The notes below the pieces were generated by a model. That model was not told the origin of the DNA. It ran no database searches and saw only the letters and a program-made list of their open reading frames with translations. A stretch of DNA of 6,585 bases from Flavisolibacter sp. (lineage in GTDB: Bacteria > Bacteroidota > Bacteroidia > Chitinophagales > Chitinophagaceae): positions 1-6,585 of the forward strand of contig JACDAZ010000432.1 in assembly GCA_013695175.1 (NCBI GenBank), read 5' to 3'. Below, in pieces: positions 1-6,201 of the stretch. The translations under genes and the position numbers were made by a program. The number at the start of each line of letters is the position of its first letter. Positions within the stretch are counted from its first letter, which is position 1.

Positions 1-1197
1 GGTTATATATTACCAGAAAATGTTCCTGCAAATGAATTCATGAACCTGGAAGGTGATAAAATGAGCACCAGCAGGAATTGGAAATTAGAGATGCAGGATT
101 TTATTGATGATTTTATAAAAAAAGAAAATGGCGGACTGCAGATGGTGGATTCATTGCGTTATTATTTAACTGCCATTTTACCTGATAATAAAGACAGTGA
201 GTTTACCTGGAAGGGTTTCCAGGATGCAGTGAACAGCGAACTTGTAGCAGTTTTTGCAAATTACTTCAACAGAACTTTTGTGCTGATGCATAAGCTTACT
301 TCAGGTAAGGTTCCAAAATTCCACAATGATATTATTGATGAAAGAGACAAAACTATCATAGAAGAAATAAAAAGTTCAAAGCTTGTAATTGAGGATCTTA
401 TTGAAAAATATAAATTTCGTGAAGCATTATTTGAAGTGATTGACTTGGCCAGGAAGGGAAATAAATACATGCAGGATAAAGAGCCATGGATAAAAGCAAA
501 ATCATTAACGGGTGATAACCCGGATGCAGAAACTGCACAAAAACAAATTGACAATTGCCTGCACATTTGCCTGCAGCTTTGTGGAAATCTTGCAATTTAT
601 ATCAATCCATTTTTACCCAATACAGCAGTTAAAATGTGCCACATGATGAAGGTGGTTCCAAAAATACTGGAATGGAAAAATGCAGGCTCTGTAAAATTAT
701 TAAGCGTAGGTTATTCACTTCGTTCTCCTGAATTATTATTCAGGAAAATTGAAGATGCAGAAGTTGAATATCAAATAAAAAAATTAAAAGAAGGATTGGA
801 GAAATCTAAAATGGAACAACAACAGCAAAATACGCCTGCACAAAATGATGTTGCTGATAATACAATCAAACCGGAAATTGTATATGATTATTTTGATAAA
901 CTGGATCTGCGAATTGGCACAATAACATCAGCAGAAAAAGTGGCCAAAGCAGATAAACTTTTAAAACTGGAAGTTGACCTGGGATTTGAAACAAGAACAA
1001 TTGTTTCAGGCATTGCACAACATTTTAGTCCTGACTCTTTGGTTAATAAACAAGTAATTGTGGTTGCTAATTTAGCACCACGTAAAATGAGGGGTATAGA
1101 AAGCCAGGGAATGATTTTAACTGCAGAACAACCTGATGGTAAATTAGTATTGGTAAACCCTGACGCTTTAACGGCAAACGGATCTAATGTAAAATGA
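1..1197 (+). CDS. metG: methionine--tRNA ligase (MetRS), 3' part, with C-terminal tRNA-binding domain
   Basis: MetRS charges tRNA-Met with methionine in the cytoplasm. The reading frame is open from base 1 and the gene starts upstream of the window, so only the last 398 residues are visible; the first in-frame ATG at 40 is internal, not a start. The KMSTS catalytic loop of class I synthetases is encoded at 58-72, preceded by GYILPENVPANEF, as in bacterial MetRS. The helical anticodon-binding domain follows (about 110-790), including the EPWI and NPFLPNTA stretches. A Gln-rich linker (about 811-860) then leads into an EMAP-II/Trbp111-like OB-fold tRNA-binding domain (about 880-1194), recognisable from FDKLDLRIGTI, TIVSGIA and LAPRKMRGIESQGM. 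This domain normally dimerises MetRS and adds non-specific tRNA affinity. The stop abuts the stop of the convergent neighbour. The missing N-terminal catalytic half cannot be assessed. Confidence 0.96.
   Translation, partial: GYILPENVPANEFMNLEGDKMSTSRNWKLEMQDFIDDFIKKENGGLQMVDSLRYYLTAILPDNKDSEFTWKGFQDAVNSELVAVFANYFNRTFVLMHKLTSGKVPKFHNDIIDERDKTIIEEIKSSKLVIEDLIEKYKFREALFEVIDLARKGNKYMQDKEPWIKAKSLTGDNPDAETAQKQIDNCLHICLQLCGNLAIYINPFLPNTAVKMCHMMKVVPKILEWKNAGSVKLLSVGYSLRSPELLFRKIEDAEVEYQIKKLKEGLEKSKMEQQQQNTPAQNDVADNTIKPEIVYDYFDKLDLRIGTITSAEKVAKADKLLKLEVDLGFETRTIVSGIAQHFSPDSLVNKQVIVVANLAPRKMRGIESQGMILTAEQPDGKLVLVNPDALTANGSNVK
811..1197 (+). other. possible internal start giving a free tRNA-binding domain (Trbp111-like)
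   Basis: An in-frame ATG at 811 lies exactly at the linker between the anticodon-binding and tRNA-binding domains of MetRS. GGAG at 798-801 lies nine bases upstream, the most Shine-Dalgarno-like sequence before any candidate start in the window. Initiation here would give a 128-aa protein, close in size to stand-alone Trbp111/CsaA-type tRNA-binding proteins. What is seen is only the ATG, its position and the GGAG. Use of the start is inference, and Bacteroidota rely little on Shine-Dalgarno pairing, so chance is quite possible. Confidence 0.15.
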
Positions 1198-1245
1198 TCA
1201 ATTAAAGTCTTTTATTGCATCACTTAAGTCAAACACTTTTACATT
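1186..1245. repeat. 9-bp inverted repeat bracketing the convergent stop codons
   Basis: AATGTAAAA at 1186-1194 and TTTTACATT at 1237-1245 are perfect inverse complements around a 42-base interval holding both stop codons. Inside it, TTAAAGT (1203-1208 region) and ACTTAA (1222-1227) could pair with one bulge. Each arm is coding and spells Asn-Val-Lys, at the end of MetRS on one strand and in the last rhodanese domain on the other. It might act as an AT-rich bidirectional terminator, since there is no intergenic space for one. However, the stem is weak, the loop is long, and codon coincidence explains it about as well. Confidence 0.2.
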
Positions 1246-2544
1246 GCCATTCAATTTTGATTTTATGATTGAGGTGGCTGCAGCACTCCTGTATCCTGCA
1301 GCACAATGAACTACAACAGGTTTATCCGTTGGTATTTCATGTACACGTTCCCTTAGTTCGGCAAGTGGTATGGCTATAGAATCTGCAAAGATTTTCTTTT
1401 CTTTTACTTCAGATGGATTACGAACATCAACGATAGTATAGTCAGACTTATGTTCTTTAAATTCTGAAACTTTAATTAGTTCTATTTTTCCCTCACCTTC
1501 TTTTAAAACAAAAGCCTTATCTATTTGTCCTTCATAACCAATAGAAGCAGATCTTTCAATTAACTTATTTAACTGATCCTCATCTTGTCCTGCCAGGTAA
1601 AATTTTTCTCCCGGTTTAACAATGCTTCCTAACCAGGTTTCGAATTTTATTCCTTCCTGCAGGTTCACTGATCCAAGCAGATGTCCTTTTTTAAATGTTT
1701 TTTCATCCCTTGCATCTATAATGATCTTATCATCATTAATCAAAGAATCTTCATCAACTTTATTTTCAATCTTTATAGCAGAAATGCTTTCTTTAAAAGC
1801 CGGAGCTCCTTTTCTGTTTAATTCAACCGAATAAGAAAAATAAGCAGGGACAAATGGTTGATCACTCAGAAGTTGTTTAACAAATTCTTCTTCGCTCATA
1901 TTCTTCAACGACCAATTAGTTAGCTTTTCTGCACCCATGGTACTTCTTTCCGCTTTACTTAATGCTTTACCACATAAAGTTCCCGCACCATGTGCAGGAT
2001 AAACAACTACATCATTTGCCAGTGGCATTAATTTATCTCGCAGGGAATGATACATTTGTTTTGCCAGATCGTTTCTTGTTGCTTTTATATTTCCGGCACC
2101 TTCTCTTAAATCTGGCCTCCCGCAATCTCCAATAAATAAAGTATCACCTGTAAAAACAACTTTGTCTTTTCCCTCATGATGCAAAACAATGCAAATACTA
2201 TCGGGTGAATGTCCCGGTGTATGCAGTGCTTTTAATTTTATATCACCCAGATTAATTTCATCTCCTTCATCAAAGGTTTGATGTGGATAAAAAGCATTCA
2301 CAAGTTTACTGGCGTAAATAACAGCACCCGTTTTTTCGTGTATTTCAAGATGGCTGCTCACAAAATCTGCATGCGGATGGGTTTCAATGACACCTGTTAT
2401 AACAGCATCATTATTTTTAGCAAAATCCAGGTATGGCTTTGGATTTCGTGCCGGATCAATAAGAATAATCTTTTTCTCATCCTCATTCAAAATAGCATAA
2501 CTGAAATGCGACAAGTATTTGTCTTCCCATTGTTTTATTTCCAT
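1198..2544 (-). CDS. CstB-type persulfide dioxygenase: MBL-fold hydrolase with two rhodanese domains
   Basis: A 448-aa cytoplasmic protein, near the length and domain order of Staphylococcus CstB, which oxidises low-molecular-weight persulfides in sulfide detoxification. Residues 1-215 are a metallo-beta-lactamase fold: THPHAD with H56, H58 and D60, then PGH (H112), FTGD (D134), the CGRPD loop and PAHG (H185). Position 61 is Phe instead of the His of dinuclear enzymes. This suits the mononuclear Fe site (His-His-Asp; here H56, H112, D134) of ETHE1-like dioxygenases. C191 in TLCG matches the extra CstB cysteine. The first rhodanese domain (about 265-345) has LAGQ where the catalytic Cys loop should be, so it is probably inactive. 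The second (about 360-448) has an intact loop, C414-A-A-G-Y-R419. The start is fixed by an in-frame stop at 2566-2568 with no other ATG between. No Shine-Dalgarno sequence, SQR gene or CsoR/CstR regulator is visible. The substrate is inferred from the family. Confidence 0.9.
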   Translation of the reverse strand: MEIKQWEDKYLSHFSYAILNEDEKKIILIDPARNPKPYLDFAKNNDAVITGVIETHPHADFVSSHLEIHEKTGAVIYASKLVNAFYPHQTFDEGDEINLGDIKLKALHTPGHSPDSICIVLHHEGKDKVVFTGDTLFIGDCGRPDLREGAGNIKATRNDLAKQMYHSLRDKLMPLANDVVVYPAHGAGTLCGKALSKAERSTMGAEKLTNWSLKNMSEEEFVKQLLSDQPFVPAYFSYSVELNRKGAPAFKESISAIKIENKVDEDSLINDDKIIIDARDEKTFKKGHLLGSVNLQEGIKFETWLGSIVKPGEKFYLAGQDEDQLNKLIERSASIGYEGQIDKAFVLKEGEGKIELIKVSEFKEHKSDYTIVDVRNPSEVKEKKIFADSIAIPLAELRERVHEIPTDKPVVVHCAAGYRSAAATSIIKSKLNGNVKVFDLSDAIKDFN

Positions 2545-2560
2545 AACCGGGGGTTTTCTG

Positions 2561-2568
2561 CAAAATTA
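2561..2568 (-). promoter_or_regulatory. Bacteroidota-type -7 element for the persulfide dioxygenase gene
   Basis: On the minus strand 2568-2561 reads TAATTTTG, a perfect match to the Bacteroidota -7 consensus TAnnTTTG. It ends 16 bases before the ATG, so the leader would be only about 10 bases, with no Shine-Dalgarno sequence. The nearest upstream TTG (minus strand 2595-2593) is 24 bases away, a few more than the usual 19-21, so the -33 element is poor or absent. The motif position is seen directly; promoter activity is inferred. Confidence 0.5.
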
Positions 2569-2599
2569 ATTGGAACAGGATCATTAAAAAATCAATTTA

Positions 2600-2625
2600 A
2601 CAGCAATAACGATTATAACTGCTGT
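2600..2625. promoter_or_regulatory. interrupted palindrome in the divergent promoter region (possible operator)
   Basis: ACAGCA (2600-2605) and TGCTGT (2620-2625) are perfect inverted arms 14 bases apart, flanked further out by TCAA (2592-2595) and TTGA (2631-2634). The palindrome is centred between the two divergent start codons, and its outer arm overlaps the TTGAAC box of the rightward promoter. A dimeric repressor could bind here. No regulator gene is visible, and six-base arms arise by chance fairly often, so the call is tentative. There is no T-tract, so it is not a terminator. Confidence 0.25.
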
Positions 2626-2630
2626 CATAG

Positions 2631-2661
2631 TTGAACATCCCCTGAATCAACTTTATAATTC
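2631..2661 (+). promoter_or_regulatory. candidate promoter of the hydroxyacyl-CoA dehydrogenase/hydratase gene
   Basis: TTGAAC (2631-2636) and TATAAT (2654-2659) are 17 bases apart, resembling a classical sigma-70 promoter. Read in Bacteroidota terms, TTG is followed after 20 bases by TATAATTC, which matches TAnnTTTG at four of its six fixed positions with acceptable spacing. Transcription would start near 2667, leaving a leader of about 40 bases without a Shine-Dalgarno sequence. The AT-rich context makes chance matches easy. Confidence 0.35.
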
Positions 2662-2709
2662 ATTCTTTTTCCTATCTTCATAAAATAGTTGTTTAACTAA
2701 CTAATTTTT

Positions 2710-5091
2710 ATGACCAGGAGAATTATTAAAAAAGTAGCAGTACTCGGTAGTGGTGTAATGGGTTCCAGGATAGCCTGTCATTTTGCTGGCGTTGGCTTAC
2801 AGGTAATCTTACTTGATATTGTTCCTGCAGAAGCAAAAGAATCTGATAATAAACAAGCCAGAAATAAATTAGTGAATGAAGCGCTACAGGCTGCTGTAAA
2901 AAGCAATCCCTCTCCCATTTATCATAAAGATGTTATTAATAAAATAACTACTGGAAATTTTGATGATAACCTGGAAGATATTAACGGTTGCGACTGGGTA
3001 ATAGAAGTGGTGGTGGAAAGACTGGATATTAAACAATCCCTATTTGAAAAAGTAGAACAGTATCGAAAACCAGGTACCCTGATCACTTCCAATACTTCAG
3101 GAATTCCCATTCATTTATTAAGTGAAGGCAGGTCAGAAGATTTCAAAAAACATTTTTGTGGTACTCACTTTTTCAATCCGCCCCGCTATTTACGTTTATT
3201 AGAAATTATCCCAACTCCTGACACAGATCCTGCTGTAACGGATTTTTTAATGCATTATGGTGATTTATACCTTGGAAAAACAACTGTTCTTGCCAAAGAC
3301 ACACCTGCATTTATAGCCAACAGAATTGGTGTTTTTGGAATGATGTCACTTTTTGGACTCATTGAAAAAATGGACTTAACCATTGATGAAGTGGATGCAC
3401 TTACTGGTCCGCTGATTGGCAGACCTAAATCAGCAACTTTCCGTACTGCTGATGTAGTGGGCATAGACACATTGGTGAAAGTAGCTAAAGGAGTATATGA
3501 TAATTGTCCTGCTGATGAATCAAGAGACAGGTTTCAGATACCTGTTTGGTTGGAAAAACTGGTAGAAAATAATTGGTTGGGTGATAAAACAGGACAAGGT
3601 TTTTTTAAAAAAACAAAAGGAAGTGGTGGCGAAAAAGAAATACTGACACTTGATTTAAAAACACTGGAATATAAACCACGTGTAAAACCAAAATTTGCTT
3701 CTGTTGATGCTGCCAAAGGAGTTGATGATCTGAAGCAAAGAATTAAAATGCTGGTATCGGCACAGGACAAAGCAGGTGAATTTTTCAGGCATTTCCATTA
3801 TGGTTTGTTTTCTTATATCTCTCACCGCATTCCGGAAATAAGTGATGAAGTTTATAGAATTGATGATGCTATGATGGCCGGTTTTGGCTGGGAAATAGGT
3901 GCTTTTGAAAGCTGGGATGTGATGGGTGTGGAAAGAACTACCAAACAAATGAAAGAAGCGGGCTTTACAGTTGCCTCCTGGGTAGATGAAATGCTTGAAG
4001 CCGGATTTAAATCGTTTTACAAAATAGAAGGTGGCGAAACACAATACTACGATCAGCAATCCAAATCATACAAATCCATACCGGGTAGTAAAGAATTTAT
4101 TGTTTTAAGTAATTACTCAGATAAAGTTGTTTGGAAGAACAGCAGTTGCCATGTGTATGATATTGGTGATGATGTGCTGGGACTGCAATGGAATACCAAA
4201 ATGAATTCCATTGGTGGAGATGTGCTGGCAGGAGTTTCCAAAGCAATTGAGCTGGCAGAAAAAAACTTCAAGGGATTAGTGATAGCCAATGAAACCGCCA
4301 ATTTTAGTGTGGGTGCCAATGTGGGAATGATCTTTATGTTTGCCATTGAACAGGAGTATGATGAACTGGATTTTGCCATACGTGCTTTTCAAAATGCTAT
4401 GATGCGTGTACGTTATTCATCCGTTCCTGTTGTTGTAGCACCCCATGGTATGGCATTGGGTGGCGCTTGTGAGATGAGTTTACATGCAGATAAATGTTGC
4501 CCCGCTGCCGAAACTTATACAGGACTTGTAGAATTGGGTGTGGGATTGATACCGGGTGGTGGCGGAACAAAGGAATTTGTATTAAGAGCTTCGGCTGAAA
4601 TGCATCAGGATGAACCAGAAACCATCACTTTAAAAAACAGGTTTTTAACCATAGCTACCGCAAAAGTGGCCACTTCGGCACATGAGGCATTCAGCCTTGG
4701 TATATACAGGAAAGGATTGGATGAAATTGTGATGAACCAAAACCGCAGGGTTACAGAAGCCAAAAGATCTGTCCTGGAAATTTATGAAAGCGGTTATGTA
4801 TCGCCGGTACAGCAAAAGAATATTAAAGTGCTAGGCAGATCAGCCCTGGGGTCTTTATATGCCGGTATTCATGGAATGACACAAGCAAATTATGCCACTG
4901 AACACGATGCCACCGTTGCACGCAAACTGGCTTATGTAATGTGTGGAGGTGATTTAAGCGAACCAACACTGGTGAATGAACAATACCTGCTTGACCTGGA
5001 ACGGGAAGCCTTCCTTTCTCTTTGTGGAGAAAAGAAAACACTTGAACGCATACAAAGTGTTTTAAAAGGTGGTAAACCTGTTAGAAATTAA
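2710..5091 (+). CDS. 3-hydroxyacyl-CoA dehydrogenase/enoyl-CoA hydratase fusion (FadN-like), fatty-acid beta-oxidation
   Basis: A 793-aa bifunctional enzyme that hydrates 2-enoyl-CoA and oxidises the resulting 3-hydroxyacyl-CoA with NAD in the cytoplasm. The order is dehydrogenase first, hydratase second, as in Bacillus FadN (about 790 aa) and opposite to E. coli FadB. Residues 6-190 are the Rossmann domain: GSGVMG at 13-18, D36 to select NAD, S130, and the catalytic pair H153 (THFFNPP) and E165 (LLEIIP), spaced 12 as in other family members. The helical C-terminal domain (about 195-300) has N204 in FIANR and KTGQGFF at 293-299. A second, degenerate copy lies at about 360-440 (GFGWEIGAFESWD). 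The crotonase domain (about 485-700) has an oxyanion-hole segment at 532-538 with GAN for the usual GAD, and both catalytic glutamates, E588 (GGACE) and E608, spaced 20 as in enoyl-CoA hydratase. An in-frame TAA at 2698-2700 fixes the ATG. No thiolase or acyl-CoA dehydrogenase gene follows here. Confidence 0.95.
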   Translation: MTRRIIKKVAVLGSGVMGSRIACHFAGVGLQVILLDIVPAEAKESDNKQARNKLVNEALQAAVKSNPSPIYHKDVINKITTGNFDDNLEDINGCDWVIEVVVERLDIKQSLFEKVEQYRKPGTLITSNTSGIPIHLLSEGRSEDFKKHFCGTHFFNPPRYLRLLEIIPTPDTDPAVTDFLMHYGDLYLGKTTVLAKDTPAFIANRIGVFGMMSLFGLIEKMDLTIDEVDALTGPLIGRPKSATFRTADVVGIDTLVKVAKGVYDNCPADESRDRFQIPVWLEKLVENNWLGDKTGQGFFKKTKGSGGEKEILTLDLKTLEYKPRVKPKFASVDAAKGVDDLKQRIKMLVSAQDKAGEFFRHFHYGLFSYISHRIPEISDEVYRIDDAMMAGFGWEIGAFESWDVMGVERTTKQMKEAGFTVASWVDEMLEAGFKSFYKIEGGETQYYDQQSKSYKSIPGSKEFIVLSNYSDKVVWKNSSCHVYDIGDDVLGLQWNTKMNSIGGDVLAGVSKAIELAEKNFKGLVIANETANFSVGANVGMIFMFAIEQEYDELDFAIRAFQNAMMRVRYSSVPVVVAPHGMALGGACEMSLHADKCCPAAETYTGLVELGVGLIPGGGGTKEFVLRASAEMHQDEPETITLKNRFLTIATAKVATSAHEAFSLGIYRKGLDEIVMNQNRRVTEAKRSVLEIYESGYVSPVQQKNIKVLGRSALGSLYAGIHGMTQANYATEHDATVARKLAYVMCGGDLSEPTLVNEQYLLDLEREAFLSLCGEKKTLERIQSVLKGGKPVRN

Positions 5092-5103
5092 GCAACTGTT
5101 GCT
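5091..5103. repeat. 13-bp palindrome overlapping the stop of the beta-oxidation gene
   Basis: AGCAACTGTTGCT is a perfect palindrome around a central T and begins on the last base of the TAA stop. As RNA it would fold as a 5-bp stem with a CTG loop. No run of T follows, so it is at best a very weak terminator. It also overlaps the TTG box proposed upstream of the cyclase gene, so a protein-binding site is an equally open reading. Confidence 0.3.
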
Positions 5104-5127
5104 GAGCATAAGATTTGCCTACATTTA
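5099..5127 (+). promoter_or_regulatory. weak candidate promoter directly before the cyclase gene
   Basis: TTG (5099-5101) and TACATTTA (5120-5127) are 18 bases apart. The second box differs from TAnnTTTG only in its last base and ends three bases before the ATG. A start site at the usual distance would fall at or within the first codon, giving a leaderless message. The alternative is read-through from the beta-oxidation gene across the 39-bp gap. Confidence 0.25.
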
Positions 5128-5130
5128 CGC

Positions 5131-6201
5131 ATGCCTCGTAAATTGTTTCTTTATCAGCTCCGTACACTACTTGCCATTTCAGGTATCTGGCTGTTAAGTG
5201 GAATTGTATTTTTTGAAAACCTGATTCATATCAGCAATGATCTTGGGGTTGAGATCAATTTCTTTCAATTCTCTATTACATTTGGCATAATAGGTTTTAT
5301 AATTACAGCTGCTCTTATTTTTCTTTTGAAGCCTGCATTCAACCATTACCCTGTGTGGATGTCTACTTTAATAAAACTGGGATTAACGGTCCTGATATTT
5401 GTTATAATTATTGTTGTTCTTTCACTGATCTATTTTTCGCTGATTTACCCAAATAGTTTCCAGGAATTTATTACCTCTTTTTTGAAAAAAATACTTCAGA
5501 CGCATACATTTTTTAGTTTCTTAATAGATATGGCCCTGATGACGCTCTTCTCCATTATTTTATTAGAAGTAACAGATAAATATGGACCGGGTATGTTTTG
5601 GAGCATGCTGATTGGTGAATATCACAATCCAAAAAAAGAAAACAGAATTTTTATTTTTCTTGATATAAATGAATCAACAACTATTGCTGAAGAATTGGGC
5701 CACGGACAATACTTTTTAATGCTCAGAAGATTTTTTAGTGATATCACCATGCCGGTTTTAGCCAACGATGGTGATATATATCAATATGTGGGAGATGAGA
5801 TTGTGGTATCGTGGAAGAATACGCCTGAGAACAAATTAAAAAGCCTCAAGTTTATTAGAAATACATTCTTTTTAATTGAAAGGTTTAGCAAAACCTATGA
5901 AGAGCAATTTGGGTATGTACCACGATTTAAAGCAGGTGTGCATGCAGGTGAAGTAACCGCAGGATTTGTGGGTGAAATAAAAAGGGAATTGATTTATACA
6001 GGTGATACCATGAATACGGCAGCACGGATCAGAAGTATGTGTCACGACCTGGATGAATCATTTGTTATATCAGAAGAATTTATGCAGGATTTTGAAACGC
6101 CAGTTAATTATACCATTGAAGAAAAAGGTACTATGGAAGTAAAAGGAAAACAGGAGCCGGTAAAAGTATTTTCAATGAATTTTGCCAATGGGAACAGTTG
6201 A
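5131..6201 (+). CDS. membrane-anchored class III adenylate/guanylate cyclase
   Basis: A 356-aa predicted inner-membrane protein that would make cAMP or cGMP on its cytoplasmic side. Four hydrophobic segments (about 10-34, 44-67, 76-107, 126-147) precede a class III cyclase homology domain (about 170-350); the basic N-terminus and even number of spans place both ends inside. The metal-binding aspartates are present: D178 in FLDINES and D222 in YVGDE, 44 apart as in mammalian adenylyl cyclase C1. The transition-state residues N295 and R299 in GDTMNTAAR are also present. The base-selecting positions are unusual: Q218 replaces the adenine-binding Lys and I288 replaces the partner Asp, and neither matches the Glu/Cys of guanylate cyclases. 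The product is therefore uncertain, although catalysis looks possible as a homodimer. There is no HAMP, PAS or other recognisable sensor domain; the four-helix region is the only input module. The gene lies 39 bp after the beta-oxidation gene, and the next gene starts inside its 3' end. Confidence 0.9.
   Translation: MPRKLFLYQLRTLLAISGIWLLSGIVFFENLIHISNDLGVEINFFQFSITFGIIGFIITAALIFLLKPAFNHYPVWMSTLIKLGLTVLIFVIIIVVLSLIYFSLIYPNSFQEFITSFLKKILQTHTFFSFLIDMALMTLFSIILLEVTDKYGPGMFWSMLIGEYHNPKKENRIFIFLDINESTTIAEELGHGQYFLMLRRFFSDITMPVLANDGDIYQYVGDEIVVSWKNTPENKLKSLKFIRNTFFLIERFSKTYEEQFGYVPRFKAGVHAGEVTAGFVGEIKRELIYTGDTMNTAARIRSMCHDLDESFVISEEFMQDFETPVNYTIEEKGTMEVKGKQEPVKVFSMNFANGNS

Noticed and set aside
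40..42. ATG at 40 as the start of a separate gene.
   Set aside because: The upstream codons from base 1 are in frame and encode conserved MetRS sequence leading into KMSTS, so the gene is only cut by the window edge.
1198..1845. The C-terminal half of the dioxygenase gene considered as a separate rhodanese gene.
   Set aside because: The frame is continuous with the metallo-beta-lactamase domain, and the total length and domain order agree with CstB.
2564..2571. AATTAATT palindrome near the leftward promoter.
   Set aside because: It is short and AT-only, expected by chance at this base composition, and it overlaps the -7 element that explains the site better.
2278..2634. A plus-strand open frame of 118 codons lying mostly antisense to the persulfide dioxygenase gene and running into the divergent gap.
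   Set aside because: It matches no family I know, its composition is that of antisense translation, and it overlaps a well-supported gene and the promoter region.
3600..3615. A T7A7 run followed by C in the beta-oxidation gene, considered as a programmed frameshift site or a sequencing frameshift.
   Set aside because: The zero frame reads GGT TTT TTT AAA AAA ACA, so no X XXY YYZ heptamer is in the right phase. Family motifs continue in the same frame on both sides.
3655..4059. A minus-strand open frame of 134 codons inside the beta-oxidation gene.
   Set aside because: It is antisense to a region with clear family motifs (GFGWEIGAFESWD). The Phe- and His-rich product looks like shadow translation.
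5097..5130. The gap after the beta-oxidation gene considered as a rho-independent terminator.
   Set aside because: The only hairpin is a 5-bp stem, and no T-run follows it.
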